Below are positions 11,641 to 24,717 of a DNA stretch of 64,000 nt, piece by piece; position 1 is the stretch's first letter; each line of letters begins with the position of its first letter. The stretch is from Serripes groenlandicus (taxonomy: Eukaryota > Mollusca > Bivalvia > Cardiida > Cardiidae). Position numbers and translations under genes: made by a program. The stretch is taken from assembly GCA_031761405.1 (NCBI GenBank), contig JASEVX010000005.1, positions 33,794,869 to 33,858,868 on the forward strand, read 5' to 3'. A model generated the notes under the pieces. That model made no database searches and had not been told where the DNA came from. It was given only the letters and a program-made list of their open reading frames with translations.

Positions 11641-12664
11641 TTAATTCTCAGCCTTTATTTTAGATCAGAAGTAATAAATAAATAATAATTTCAGAAATGA
11701 CCTACACCTTTCCCCGCTCATCGATGTAGGAATACAACTAGGGCGGATGCACTGCTGTCAGAAAAACTTACCAGATATACCGTAAATTTACTCAGGAAAC
11801 AATTATTAATTATTAATTATAAAACTAAATTGTTGTTGAAAGTGGCATAAAACATCATTAAAAACCTAAACCAAGTAAACAAACAAACTACATGTACCAA
11901 GACACGATAAATGAAGACAATCCAATCTGAATATTCAAACAGGTATCTTGTGATAAGGCTTCTTTGTCACCTAATTACATATTGTTTAACCCTTTATTTA
12001 TTGTAAGTCGTTAGCAAATAAACATAATGTTTATACTGCATGTACTTGTAAAGACGTCTGTTGGTCAGTTTGTCTATCAGCTGCTGGATTAGGGGGAATC
12101 GATTCTGAGAGAGTTCTTGATACGGCTACGTCCTCCCTCGTTAGCTCTTCAACAAGTTTGTGGTGTTGGCCAAGTAATGTAATGTTTGATAGAGAAGATG
12201 TTTTCTTTTAAAGTATTTTACATGTTTTACGGATGTTTATATATGAAATACATGACTATATTAATTCACCTTACACACTTCGACACTATACGATTATTCT
12301 GAATTCTTCATTACAAATTATTTTGGCTAAAATGTTATAAATTTTCATTTTGTAGGAAGTTTTCGTATAGTTTATTGTTATACTAGGTTTTTTGAATGAA
12401 ACTAGATATTCATGTGTATTCGACATTTACATTTATCATGATCAAATGGTCCCATTAGCAACAGTTAGGCAGTGTTACTTGACATATATTGTACCGAGAC
12501 AAACCGAAATATCATTGTCGACGTAACCATGGTTTCTTGACGGCATGACGGTTTATTCATGCAACTCCATATTGACTCGTTTCGTTTGGCATCAAATTCA
12601 TCCAACTACATATTAGTTTAAACTGATTAATTAAACATCGTTTCCGAAACAAATTTGAAGCTTA
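11641..12664. other. No recognisable feature
   Basis: AT-rich sequence after the DIRS fragment. It could include further decayed DIRS sequence, but no motif was readable. Confidence 0.35.
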
Positions 12665-15210
12665 CATAGCAAGCACTCGCGCCGTTTGGTTAGAGAAATC
12701 TCAAAGGCAGAAACCCGCTCATCACGAGATTCGAACCTTAATAACTATATAAGAGTAACATAAAACAAAGATCAGTTATTCTGAATTATCTTCTTTTGTT
12801 TTCTTTTCATTTTAACTTGTTTTCTAATTGCATAATTCAAAAAGAGAGACATTTCCAACTTGTTGTACAACATCTATACAAGTATATATCGATAGAATTA
12901 AAAAAAAAATGAAAAGAGACTCATGGCGTTATATAAGAACCAATTTCTAATTTCAACCTCTAATTCATGAAGAATAAAAGAAATCACAAGGAGAAGGAGT
13001 TATTGATAAAATGATTAACTCAGATTTCACAAGATGAAATATCATCAAAAGAAAAAAAAGGTTGCATTGTTATGTTCATGTCTTCGGGGCCAATATTTCA
13101 CTTACTCATTGGTGCCCTGTTAAGTTTTAATTCTTGTTTATTTTGTCTGTACTCCCTGTGTGATTTAAATCCGGAGCTTTGATTATATTGAAGCATTATG
13201 GGAATTAAGATTTGAAATACACAGCCTAATTTTGTTTATAATCCTTTATTGTCTTTTTAAATTGGTAACGTAATTCCAACCAGATACAACTATAACGTAC
13301 TGCGGGATGATTTTACGCCTTTTTTGTTTTAAGTCGAGAACATTAATGTAAAGAGGAATATATGACCCCTGGAATATAATATTCCATGACATCACGAGGC
13401 ATTAGCAAGATTATCGACATCGTTTCGGATTATTGTTCAGTCATCATGTTAGTGTGTGTGTACTTGGAATAGAATGAAATCGTTTTTTTTTTAAGATGAC
13501 GATCCACAGAAAACAATGGCATAGTGTATGTACCCAGCATATATCTAGTTAGCCTTTTGCTCAATGGGTACCTTATCCCCTAAATTTTAAATCAGTGTTG
13601 AACAACAAAAACTCGAATGAGTATTTCAACACGAATTGGTAAACGGCTTTTCAGAAGTTTATATTCTACACTGTTACAGCAATGCAAGGCGCTATAGTAC
13701 ACCATTTGTTGAATTCGGGCATCATTTCATGTTATAGCTGTATGACTCGTTTACACAGACTTTGGGTAGATAGCTGTCTATATGTCCCTACTATCATAAC
13801 TAGCCATTCCTCCTTGAGTTTTTCTAAACATACAAACATTTCTTCTTTTTCTTACCTGTTCCTTCTTCCTTATCAAGACCACCATGTATATAATGGTCAC
13901 CTCCTTTGAATTGTTCAGTGACCCAGTTGCTTCTAGGGCAGCTGCACGTTCTTCCCTACTAGTTTTATTTACCACTCCTGGTTCTAAAAAAGACTGAGTC
14001 TCAGGAGAGTTCACTGTCTAACTTTTAAATCGAAGTCTAATGTTCTTTTTACACTTGATGTGTAGTTTTTCTTCAGTGCTGATAATTTGATCTCACTGCT
14101 CTGTGAATACTCTCTCATTGCCTTCTATGCAGTACCCTGTGCTGTTTCAATGTATTTTATGTTGGATAGTGTTCCCTCCATTAATGGCTGTATTTCACTG
14201 AGGATTCCATGTATATCTAACACAAAAGAAACACTTTCAGCTGTGTTGTATTAAGACGATTACTTCAGTAGTGCTTTTGACTGTGTATTTATTTCTGCAT
14301 CAAAGTCAGACAATGTTTTTAGCACTGAGTCGTAGCTCTAATAGACTGCCTCTACTGCCTTTACAAGCCCCAGCCAGCTTATGCGATGCTGTTCCTCCAC
14401 TGGCAATTCAGGTTCTTGCAAAATCTGCTGAATAAGTTTGAGTTGTTATGTTTGAAAACTTGATGCTGTGATAAATTTGAAAAGTGCATTGAAATTTATT
14501 TTAAAAATCGGCAGGGTTTTAAATATAATCTGTAACGGCAGTATTTTATACGAGCTCCATTGATATTATGCAATTATACAAATTATTGAATTTATCCGAA
14601 GGCAACTCTTCCTTGCATACATAAAAACAGTTTTAACCAACTGAATGTCATCATCTGAGACTGACGGTGTAGGCTGATCATCATCGCTATCTGTCTACAT
14701 GTTTGTTTCTGTTATGAGGTTCATTATCATAGTCTCTGCTCGTACGTGTTCTGACGACTTACTATGTCTGTCTACACTGTTTTTTTTTATGTTAGTACAG
14801 TCTTGATCTGCCAAGAAAAATACATTTTTTCCACAAATACTCTGCACTTTAGTCTCTTGTCTACCATTTCATCTTCTAAGAAAGCAACTGAAAATGTTCA
14901 ATTCAAGATTGAATGTTCTTATATGAAACGGCACCTCCGGAGTGGATTGTTTAACCTTCTTTTCTGAACGATTTACAGCCGTGAAAATCAATTCGGTTAC
15001 TATTTTATACAAACATTTCTTGTTCCCCATCACCCGTTTTATCTGTTCGAGTGACAATGAAGCTGTATTCACAGAATAAATATTCTTAAATAAGCCTGGT
15101 CGAGCATTTGTCGGGTCCGACATGTTTTTGTATTCATTCTCAACGGAAATATCTGTTTCACCGTTTTCACCGTTTGTAACCCGGCGTTTGGCGTAGAAGT
15201 TTACTTGGAG
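12665..15210. repeat. Segmental duplication, copy A of an inverted pair with 40085-42935
   Basis: Anchors found here on the plus strand appear on the minus strand at 40.1-42.9 kb. Examples are CTTTGAGATTTCTCTAAC at about 12700, GCAAGGCGCTATAGTACACC at about 13685, TTATCCGAAGGCAACTCTTC at about 14600 and TCGGGTCCGACATGTTTTTG at about 15110. The two copies differ by reciprocal deletions. The segment carries a decayed hAT-like gene. Confidence 0.75.
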
Positions 15211-15354
15211 AATGAACGCAAATGAACGAGATTGTATGTCTGCTATCACAAGAACATGAAGACGAGAAGGTCGACATCTGATCCGGAATTTATGGTATTT
15301 TGGTATCGAAAACATACAACGTTCAGTTGGTTCGGGTAAATCTAGTTCATGCAC
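13778..15354 (-). pseudogene. hAT/ZNF862-like transposase-derived gene relic, copy A
   Basis: Minus-strand pieces lie in the same order as those in the inverted copy: NEYKNMSDPTNARPGLFK (about 15100), TAVNRSEKKVKQSTPEVPFH (about 14950), then PELPVEEQHRISWLGLVKAV followed by EAVY and SYDSVLKTLSDFDAE (14412-14250), and SFLEPGVVNKTSREERAAAL (about 13950). The ISWLGLVKAVEAVY piece resembles the RWLSxxxAVxxxYxxYxxL segment of the hAT-like ZNF862/KIAA1586 group (family knowledge; inference here). The TDGA region kept in copy B is deleted here. Stops break the frame. Not functional. Confidence 0.5.
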
Positions 15355-16035
15355 ATTCGGATAAAACCTAAGCTTGCTGCTTAGGTAACACTAACCAGAG
15401 ATATATGAATACATTTATATGTCCCTGCAAAAACGTACAAGTCGGTTTAATCACTCGACAATGCTCACTCATTCGTGCCTTATATGAGGTACCGGCCTGA
15501 GCGGGATCATTATTTACTAATAAGCAGTCACATGTAAATACATTAAATTCCTTTTGTTTTGTTGTCGCTTATTTTCATTGTTAATGTGTTATCATGTTTT
15601 GTCAGATGCCCATATGGGCATTGACTTCTAAATAAAACTTTAAAACTTGAAACTATTAGTGTTATTTATAAAATAAACAGATATCTAAAACTTTTTTTAA
15701 ATGTATTGATTCTGTTGAATTTTGTTTAACAAAGCGTTGATACTTTGTTCAAAATGCGTGTGCACTAAATGAAAAAGTAACCCTGCATCATCGCCCACCA
15801 GAGTCTTTGGCTGAGTATCCTTGCATAAATAAAAATTTTAAAAGGAAATGCTCTGACATTTTCTTTTGAGAAAATTCCCCGCACACACGTGTTAATATCA
15901 TTTGCACCGATTCATTTATTAAATCAGAAATAACGTACGGTATTTTCGTAAATATTCGTTGGTTAGCGTACACTACAGGTCTGACACAGGTCTGTAATGG
16001 TGCGATCACACACCGGGCTATATGATGTTTCTTTG
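15225..16035 (+). repeat. Direct duplicate of about 380-1140; no gene
   Basis: It contains CTCGACAATGCTCACTCATT, GAGCGGGATCATTATTTACT, TCAGATGCCCATATGGGC and CACACACCGGGCTATATGAT in the same order as the start of the window. It joins the hAT-like relic on the left and a tRNA-Gly repeat unit on the right. Confidence 0.65.
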
Positions 16036-17640
16036 AACTTTTTACCATAGTTCAGCATGATAGGAGAAGTTTTTGTTACTATAAACTAAATGTTAATGCC
16101 TTGATCAAAATACTGCTACAATTGTTTGAAAAAAGCTTATTGATGGTGATTGTGGAAACATTGAGGCAATGTTCTTTCAATTTTATTCAATTTCTTTGTT
16201 TTTTTCATATACTACAGGATCAGGCTATTTGTAGAATATCTGAAGTGAAGATTCAAGTTGGTCTATTTTGATCACATCTGTCTGTCTGTAAGTCTGTCGT
16301 CAACGTTTAGCTTCAAGCGATATTTCCTTAACTACTTTAAACGCCAAAGGAATGTTCAATTTGGTTTTTTTTTTTCAAATTTGTTGAACAAGTAAAATGA
16401 TATGAAGAACTGTGGTTGCAGCGGCATCAGAAAGGGAGGAAAATACCAAAACTGTAAACTCTTCTCTTCTAAATCTGCTTGTCTGATTCTAAGTTAATTT
16501 TGTTCCCTAACCACTTGCTTAATTTCAGCTTAGCTCAACAGGAAATTTAACTATTTCCCACATATGACTAATCTAATGCCATGTTTCCCTTTGTCAAAAT
16601 GTTTTCAAAAGTCGTTTGCAGCACATGCGCCAAAATAAAGACGGTTTCGTTACCTCGCCCGTCCTTTTTGTCCTGCATTCTCAGCAATGTGTGTACTTGT
16701 TTAACTTTTTTCCTTCCGCAATAGTCGGAATGATGTATAAAGAGCAGATGAATAAAACATATCACATACTGTTAACAGTTGTAAGTTTATTTACAACGTT
16801 AATGATGAACAAAGGGGCGTGGTTATTGTTTAACAGTGTACGGTTAATACGTATAGAATGCGTATCAATCAACCACTTATTCGTCATGACAGTTAACATC
16901 ATTCATCATTTAAATTTGTATAATGTGTAAAGGGGTCCATGCCTTCAGGACAAGTACAGAATAACTTACGTACAGGTAACATGTCTCTGCTTGGTCTGAA
17001 ACGGACAGCGACGAACATCCTGTGCGTTGTACATTTATAAATGTGATGTAATGAACGAATGAAAGGATCTCAAAAAATGATTCAGTTTAAGTGATCTCTT
17101 CTGGTTTTGAACTTAAACCTTGCACGTTTTGTTAAAAAGCACCTATATGTCTCTGCTATTTCCGTTCCGCTGCATAAAATAGTCCCTGTATTTTTCCGAC
17201 ATGTTATCGCTTTGATGAGTTATTTTCATTTAAATTAAAAAGGCAGGGATGATTCTCAACCTATTCCAGGACTTCTTTCTGCTCATCTCGTAGGCACGTC
17301 TACGTTGTTTTGCTTGACGTGTGCGCTGACTGATGAAGCTGACAAATAACTGGGTCTTTGAGAAGTTGCATGTATCTCTTCATTGTCAGAAATGGATTCC
17401 TCCTGACGGTCATCATTGGCTTGTGAGGCTTCAAGAGATGCAACGACTTACGTCTTATGGGACTAAAACTGTTTTATCCGGGAATGCGACCTGTAGGGCC
17501 TACTGTCACCACTTCAAGCCGTCGTCCGTGCTTTGGTAGTTTGTTGAATATTCGTCGGTTGGTGTACACCGCAGGTCTCTTATGAGATGATTCGAAAGAT
17601 TTGTTCATTGCGCTTTGCGATCATACACCGGTATATATGA
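16036..17640 (+). repeat. tRNA-Gly repeat unit that has lost its tRNA
   Basis: The unit runs normally to TCATCATTTAAATTTGTATA at about 16920. It then jumps directly to GTGTAAAGGGGTCCATGCC, which in intact units lies roughly 170 bp after the tRNA. The tRNA gene and both flanks are missing, about 0.3 kb in all. The remaining 3' half (17040-17640) matches 4150-4640. No gene. Confidence 0.7.
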
Positions 17641-18517
17641 TATTACTTAGAACGTTTTACCATGATAGGAGAAGTTATTATTACGATAGAGTTGATGTTA
17701 ATGCTTTGACAAAGTACAGTTACAATTGTTTGTAATAATACTCATTCTTTTAAAACAAAATATATTTCCATCATTTTAAGTATTTGTTGTATCAATTATC
17801 GTAATTGCGATGCTATCGTAAATAACTATTAGTCCATTTATGGATTTCTTAAATCTATTTATAAATATGTTAATCACTTGACCAGTGTATGCAGTGTATC
17901 TTTCTAGCGAATTCTATAAATATGTATTTTCAACTGGTTGCTTCTTTAAGTTAAAGTTACTATTGAGATAAGCAAATAAGCTAAATTAGAAGCTGAATTG
18001 GTTGGAAAAATGATAATGCTATTATTAAAATATTTGATGAATGTTTTAAGCTAATTATATTTTTAATTGTTTTAATGTTACGATTCGTTTGTCCCCCTTT
18101 CCTACATGAAGACGCAACTGCTGTAGTTGATTGTTGGAACTTTCAACTTTTCAACTTTTTTCAAAATTTATGTTTTTTTCATTTGCTACAGGATCAGGAT
18201 ATTTTTAGAATATCTGAACTGAAGATTCAAGTTGGTCTTTTCTGATCACATCTGTCTGCCTGTTCGTCTTTCTTCAATGTTTAGCTACAAGGGATTTAAC
18301 CTAAACCACAAGTTCACATTCAACCAAACACCACAGGGATGTTCATTTAATTCATCGATCATAATACGTCTTTACAACGTTATTCATGTAAAAAGGGGCG
18401 TGGTTATTACATAGCGTTGTACAGTCAATACATATGGAATGCCTATCAATCATCCACTTATTCGCCATAACATTTAACATAATTTAAATTTGTTATACTT
18501 GAGTTCTACTCATGTAA

Positions 18518-18588
18518 GCATCGGTGGTTCAGTGGTAGAATGCTCGCCTGCCACGCGGGCGGCCCGGATTCGATATCCGACCGATGCA
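18518..18588 (+). tRNA. tRNA-Gly(GCC), copy 4, T arm altered, likely pseudogene
   Basis: The anticodon GCC (18550-18552) and acceptor stem are kept. The T arm reads CCGGA-TTCGATA-TCCGA. The outermost pair is now C-A, while the innermost pair changed from G-C to A-T on both sides. The conserved B box GGTTCGATTCC becomes GATTCGATATC, which should weaken TFIIIC binding (inference). A T4 run follows. The equivalent position in block 2 has lost the tRNA by a deletion at 49719/49720. Confidence 0.7.
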
Positions 18589-18992
18589 CATTTTATTTTC
18601 ATATATTAATGATCATAAATGTATTTTATGTTATTGTCTAGAATTTCTATAAGGAACGCTTGAAGTCGAAGAACTTAACTCTCAACCCTATATTTTGTTA
18701 GGTCTGTGCCGAATAAAATATATGTGTAGAACACATGGAAACATATTTTGTCTTCATATCTGATAAATAACGGCTTTTTAAAGGGGTTTATGACTTCAGG
18801 ATAAGTATAGAATAACTTCCGTACAATGACATGTCTCTGCTTGATCTGAAACTTACAGCGAAGTACATCATGCTGGGTTTACATGTATAAATCTTATGTA
18901 ATTAACGAATTAATGATTCTCGAAAAATAATATTTATCTGCTAGTTTCGTTCGGCTGCTACAAACGTCCATGTATTTTTCCGATATTGTTTA

Positions 18993-19181
18993 AGGAATAA
19001 TTACTCTATACCTCTAGTCCCTTGAGACGGATTGTGTCGGCACGGATTAGCATGCTCGGAGTAATGATTCCCGAAACAGAAAATTCACGAGAGGCGAAAT
19101 GTGCCTGATCGGCATGCTTAGGCTGATCCCAGGGCCGATACTGTACGCAGAGTCGACACGGTTGGTTTTCTCGTAATTCGG
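18993..19181. mobile_element. MITE family M, partial copy
   Basis: It has the family interior (GGAATAATTACTCTATACCTC, CCTTGAGACGG, AGTCGACACGGTTGGTTTTC), but the end near 18993 lacks the family terminus. Duplicate at about 50008-50198. Confidence 0.6.
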
Positions 19182-20181
19182 TTTATGTGAAACCCTATCA
19201 GCAGAAAGAGTGTTGCTAATTCCAACATCCAAGAATTTGTTTCACGAAAGCCGTCGGCAAATCCGATTAAGAGAACCGTCACAATGATATCAGATCATGT
19301 TGGTTCAGCCATGATGTATAAAGGAGAGTATTATTGGCTAATTACACGACTATACTAGATTGAAATTCCTGACTAGAAAACGTGATTTGAATGAACTTGT
19401 TCAAAATCAGTGGGGTTGAAAAAGATAAACTGCTTTCATTGAGATTTATTTAAGAGGGTATTTTGTGAAACATGGTTAGAAATATTTTCATGACACAGAT
19501 AAATTTCGTCATCTTGTTTCAGAAATGTTGAGTATTTTTTATGTGCACAAGAAGTATTTCCATGGTAACAATGTATAGTTGTCTATAGGACAAAAGGCAT
19601 TTGCACCAGACTAATTAAAACCGCATAACATTTTTTAATTTTATGTTTGAATAAGCACAACGAATTGAACACACGGATGAAGATACTGTAACCTGTGCAC
19701 ATATTTTGTTAATTTTCCTTTAAAACAAACGAAAAAATAACCTAAGAAGTTTTAAACGTTAATCTAATACTTAATGTCTAAAACCTTCTCCATAAAAAAG
19801 CGATTATCAAATTTTAAAATTCCAAAAGGAATTGAGTATTGATCTTAAAGCGCGATGCGGGACTAATTCGACTGCTATCTAATTAAAACAATCATACGCG
19901 TTTGCTTTGTCGAATCCATTCCTACATACATTACATATGGGACCCGAAAACATTCAACAAGTAAGACATTAAATACAAGGCTGTTCTTACTTTTCGCGTT
20001 TTAGACAATAAAAGAAATGTTTACGGTGAATCAAATTAATCCAAGAACCACATTGTCTGAAATACAAGACAATTTACATTAATGATTTATACTTTTTCAT
20101 ATCTCAATAGGTTGTTGCATCTATAATATAGTACAATGGATACAAGTATCAGTTATGCTTAAAATGCTTAAACAGTAAAAC
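19182..20181. other. Non-coding part of segmental duplication
   Basis: It matches 50199-51185 at a high level. No gene, no repeat array and no RNA gene recognised. Confidence 0.5.
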
Positions 20182-20185
20182 ATAT

Positions 20186-20446
20186 GATCCGTTCCACGAG
20201 AAAACCAACAGTTTTGACTATGCGTAATGTATTTACCAAGATCAGTCGGCGCAGTCCGCACATGCTAATCCGGGCCGACACATTCCGTCTCTGGGGGATA
20301 GAAGTATAGAGTAATGATTCCTGAAACATAAAATCCAAAGAAGGCGAAACGTGTCTGTTCGGGTTAGCCTTTGCGGCATGCGTAGTCTGATCCGGTTCGA
20401 TACTTTACGCAGAGTTAACCGTGTTGGTTTTCTCATGGGACGGCTC
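20186..20446. mobile_element. MITE family M, complete 261-bp copy
   Basis: The ends GATCCGTTCCACGAGAAAAC and the inverse ending GGGACGGCTC are flanked by ATAT on both sides (20182-20185 and 20447-20450). The interior is reversed relative to the copy at 10447. The same insertion is present in block 2 at 51190-51401, so it predates the segmental duplication. Confidence 0.8.
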
Positions 20447-20990
20447 ATATGGCAGTAGAGATTCACATTAAAATCGAACAACTTAAACCAATTGAAGACT
20501 GCACGCATGCAATACAGGATCTTCATCTATAGCAAATTTAAAAGTAAAGGAGTTAGCTTACTAAATTGTCATCCCTTTTGAAAGGGTAGCCATTTACGAC
20601 TTTCGAGACACGTTATCATTTGTATTTCCCGAGATATAATAATATTAATTTAATCAATAAATCCTTAAATTTGTTGTAGGACAATTTATAACGTTTCTGA
20701 AAAAGTAGTTGTCTCTGCTTTTTTGGGGACATCCATCGTATATATATAACAGCTATGCATGACGCATAGAACACAGTTTCGTCTAAACATTTATCAAAAT
20801 AATATGACATAAATCGATTGTCGCACAATTTAATTAAGTTCCCATTTGGTCTGACACCTTTGTCTAATAATACACATGTATGACGATTTAAATAAACAAT
20901 TTAAAGGGAATACAAATATTTAACACAGTTAAACATTTATTTAAGCGAAAATCATACTGTATCTTATGGAAGCCCTGGAGGGACTTCTTA

Positions 20991-21136
20991 TTTCAATACT
21001 TCTAACTTCCATACTTCTAACTTCATTACTTCTAACTTCCAAACTTCTAACTTCATCACTTCTAACTTCTAACTTCATTACTTCTAACTACATTCACTTC
21101 TAATTTCTAACTTCATTACTTCTAACTTCCAACTTC
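20991..21136. repeat. Minisatellite of CTTCTAACTTC-type units, period about 16
   Basis: About nine degenerate units of TACTTCTAACTTCCA / TACTTCTAACTTCAT. Present only in copy 1; the corresponding part of block 2 (52290-53340) has unrelated sequence. Confidence 0.85.
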
Positions 21137-21349
21137 CACGGCTTAAAGGGAGGTAATTTTAACTATCCAACAGTCTTCAAAGGGATAAATATGTCAGCGT
21201 ATTACCGTCTACTGTTGTTTGTGGATTTAAATGTTCTTTTTTCTTATTTCTACATGAACAACGAAAAATTGCGGCTTCTCTTTGACGCTTTGCGTCAAAC
21301 ATTCGTCCTCTCCTTCTGGATTACAGTATTTAGACACGGAAAGACCGAA

Positions 21350-21641
21350 CCCGGTAGCTCAGTCGGTAGTGACGCGGGCTGTCAATCGAGGGGTTGTGAG
21401 TTCGAACCCCAGCTCGGCCAATATTCTTTCCGACGTTTGACTAAAGTCACTATGACATGGGTCATTCGTCTTTCACCAATGGGCTCACAGTCTATCAAAA
21501 GCAGCCAGTTGCTTGGAAAGTATGTTGTGTGGAGTATTGCTCTGAGAAAACCAGGGAACATATGAGTAAGTGAACTGGCCGACGTGATATGACTGAGCAA
21601 TTGTTGAAAACGGCGTTAAACCCTAATCAATACAAAAAAAA
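21350..21641 (+). mobile_element. tRNA-derived SINE
   Basis: The tRNA-like head starts CCCGGTAGCTCAGTCGGTAG (A box) and includes GAGTTCGAACCCC (B box). It is followed by a body (GACGTTTGACTAAAGTCACT) and the tail AACGGCGTTAAACCCTAATC with an A-rich end. The GGCGTTAAAC tail is common in mollusc SINEs (established knowledge). Transcribed by pol III if active. Related copies lie at 51582 and 53380; the latter is the duplicate of this one. Confidence 0.8.
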
Positions 21642-22554
21642 GTAAAGACGATTACCCTCGACAATGTAAAAACTAAGTACATGTATATGTAAGTGTTTAT
21701 CCTCATTCATCGATCATTGTACGAATCGAAAACCATCATGTACATGTAGGAGGCATTGTTACACTTAAAGACATATTTCGCAAATAAAGTGAACTTAGTA
21801 TTTTCAGCATCCTACTTGATTAGTTAAACATCATGCGCTTTGTAGTGCCCCGTCCGAACCGAAGTGTTTAAAGTCGTGCTATGTTAGTTTTCATTCCTAC
21901 TTGATTAGGTAAAAGTTTTTAAATGTAGATATTTAGTGTAAATGAATTTTGAAGACTGTTACTAAACATTTTGAAAATTAACTTAAGCATGTCAAAATTC
22001 ATCTTCAATGTTTGAATATTACAACTAAGGACACTTTTCTCCCCAGAATAGGCTCCAACATTATGTCTCAAGGACAATTTATGATACAGGCAAATCTAAT
22101 TTAGTGTTTCACGTTGTGCGACATGACCTATTTCTCCATGTGAGCTTTTTTTTTTAATGTGTCACCATCTTTTGTCGAGAGAAATTATATTTTAACAACA
22201 GTTACATGAATGATTTCACTTGATTTTGTTTATTTGAATGGTGCTGTAGTACGTCACTTTTAACAGTATTTTAATCATATCTCGGTGTTTCTTGGGCAAA
22301 TAGTTATTACTATCTATGTAAGAGCGCGCATTCACAACTACGAAATTGACAAGATTGACATGCAGCTGAACAATGTCTCACTGAAAATGTTACCAAAGTT
22401 CCTGTTGTCTTGACTTTATTAATTTAAGCACCATCTTGTTATGGTCACTTGGCATTGCCATGTATGATACACAGTACATTAGAGCGAAGCTTAATAACTG
22501 AAACTAGTATATAGTGTTCGCTATACATGTTAGCAGTAAGAATTAGGACTACTT
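21642..22554. other. Non-coding part of segmental duplication
   Basis: Very similar to 53680-54605 (for example GACACTTTTCTCCCCAGAAT at 22030 and 54075). No gene recognised. Confidence 0.5.
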
Positions 22555-22562
22555 CACACACA

Positions 22563-22637
<75 letters not shown>
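22555..22637. repeat. (CA)n microsatellite
   Basis: About 40 CA repeats with one GA interruption near the start. The matching tract in block 2 is 54606-54679. Confidence 0.97.
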
Positions 22638-22640
<3 letters not shown>

Positions 22641-24434
22641 TCTATATACGTTTTTGTTATTCTTTCTTAATTTTGTTTCAGTATATTTAAATATATAGTA
22701 AATTATGATAGAACAATAAATATGTATATTCATATTGTGTCCACTCACCCGTAGCTAACAGTAAAACCTGCATTGTATTATGATTCGCTTGGTCTTAAAG
22801 AGTCTTGTCTTGTCTCAGTCATCAGTCTAAGTCAACACACGTCTGTCTTGCTTAGCTTCTTTTTCCCAACTGGGCCATGTTATAAACACATGTTGAGCTG
22901 GTTCCTCTAAACTGTGTACCAGAGTTTTCTGGGCCAAGCAATGGAATGGTCTAAAACACAAAGGGCAAAGTAGACTTTCACAACATAAATACGAAGAGTA
23001 ATAACAAATTTGTTTTCATAAGTTTCTAAATATATATAAATATAAAGTAAATTATAAAAGAATCATAACTACTTATATAAATATGGAGATAAATAGAAAT
23101 AATATTTTTCTTAATTTTGTGCATATATATATATAAATATATTGTAAATTGTAAAATAATCTTAATTACGCATACAAATATGGAGAGAAACAAAAGCGGT
23201 AATATGAGAATATCTTCTGTAATAAATGTGTATTCTTTATCAATTGTTTGTTTGTTTTCATTTACCCGTGCAGAATCAACTTATTGGCGAGCAGACACAG
23301 TTAGATACAAGGGAGTCCGAGTACGATACCCAGCTCCTTCCAAAAAAAAATAAAAAATTGGTTCGTGTACGTGTTAAATGTAAAGCACCGATACACTCGT
23401 GGTTATTTTTCATGGAAAAAAAACAGTACTTGACCTCTAGTTGAGTTGAAGATGATTAAAAGGACCCCTTATCATTCCAGAACCCGGACTGAGATTTGAA
23501 CAACACACCTCTGGATTGACAGTCCTGTGTATTTACCACTGGACTTTTATATCAATTAACATGGCAAAAAAAAAAATATATTGTAAATAACGTTCAAACG
23601 GTTTCACCTCTGTGAGAATGTGTTTTAAGTAAAAGATGATACAAGCGGAATTAGGGTTGGAAACTATATCAGACGTCTCTACCTTAGGGCTTTGTATTCG
23701 CAAGGCAAAGCCTTTCATAGTAATGCGGTTTATTCGACATTTGATATACATACACTTTCTAGAACTGTCATGTGCGAATCCCCCTACTATATACGCACTG
23801 GTAACATAAACAACCCCGTAAAATGTCAACCAGGTTTAAGAAAAACATTTCTAAACGTCATATAGTTATATATTGATGGCCACATATAGACGACCACCTG
23901 TCTCTCGACCAGTCTGTGGCAATCAAAACGTTGCTGAAAACTTTAAAATATATTTTGAACTTTCTGATCTTTAATGGAGTGGTAATATCTTAGAGTTTGG
24001 CATAGCTTAAGACCAATATTCATTAGCAATCGATCGATCAATAGGCTCTGAATCTTTTATTTTCTCAAAAGGGATCATTAAATGAGCTACCTTACACTAC
24101 CGCCGTGTAACATGGCCATCGGAAATTGAATCATGGTGAGGCGAAACTTTATTAAGACATGTACATGTATAGCAGCTGATTGAGAACATCTCTATTATAT
24201 TGCTCTAGAGATACTGTCTTGTATCAAGAAGAAACGATTGCATATCTATAAATGTAACAATGACGTCCATAACGGTCGCTATAAAATGATTTATGTTAAT
24301 TTAAGTTATAAACCACGTTGAAAAAGCAGTCGGTGTGTACATTGAAAGCAGGTAACATCACCATTTCAGCTACAGTCATGAAATTGTTAGTTGTTTCTTG
24401 ATCTTGTTTTTCATTGTCAAAATTGTCATTATTT
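22638..24434. other. Non-coding part of segmental duplication
   Basis: It matches 54680-56170 and 58393-58830 in block 2. Short AT-rich tracts and no convincing gene. The block 2 version holds two insertions (MITE at 55621, 2.2-kb duplicated insert at 56172). Confidence 0.5.
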
Positions 24435-24600
24435 GAGCCGTTCCACGATAAAACCAACATTATTGACTCCGCGTGAAGTATCGACACGGATCAACCTAAG
24501 TATGCCGCGCAGGCTAACCCGGACAGAACACGCTTCGCCTTCTGTGGATTTTCTGTTTCAGTAATCATTACTCTATACCTCTATCCCCCTGCGCGGAATG
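24435..24600. mobile_element. MITE family M, left part, cut off at a satellite junction
   Basis: It begins GAGCCGTTCCACGATAAAAC and runs through CTCTATACCTCTATCCCCC, then switches to GGAATGATACGTTTAAAGTG, the leader of the 88-bp array. The block 2 counterpart is 58831-59022, which has the same junction. Confidence 0.7.
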
Positions 24601-24717
24601 ATACGTTTAAAGTGTCGCTTGTTTTTGTGCATAATAACGAAATGTATGGATCTCATTCAAATGCGACCATCTGCCTAATAACACGTATGATTAACGGATA
24701 AAGTAAAACACGTTGGT

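Noticed and set aside
13778..14014. Retroviral or viral origin of the 14-15 kb and 40-41 kb frames
   Set aside because: The readable boxes (TDGAxxMxG, SWLGLxKAVxAVY) fit hAT-like cellular transposase genes, and no viral motif is present.
14869..15354. 161-codon minus frame as an intact gene
   Set aside because: It spans the edge between two unrelated duplicated segments, and only its second half belongs to the hAT-like relic.
21350..21420. SINE head as a functional tRNA gene
   Set aside because: It has A and B boxes but no proper acceptor pairing, and continues into a SINE body and tail.
22445..22748. Cys-Val repeat frames
   Set aside because: Direct translation of the (CA)n tract.
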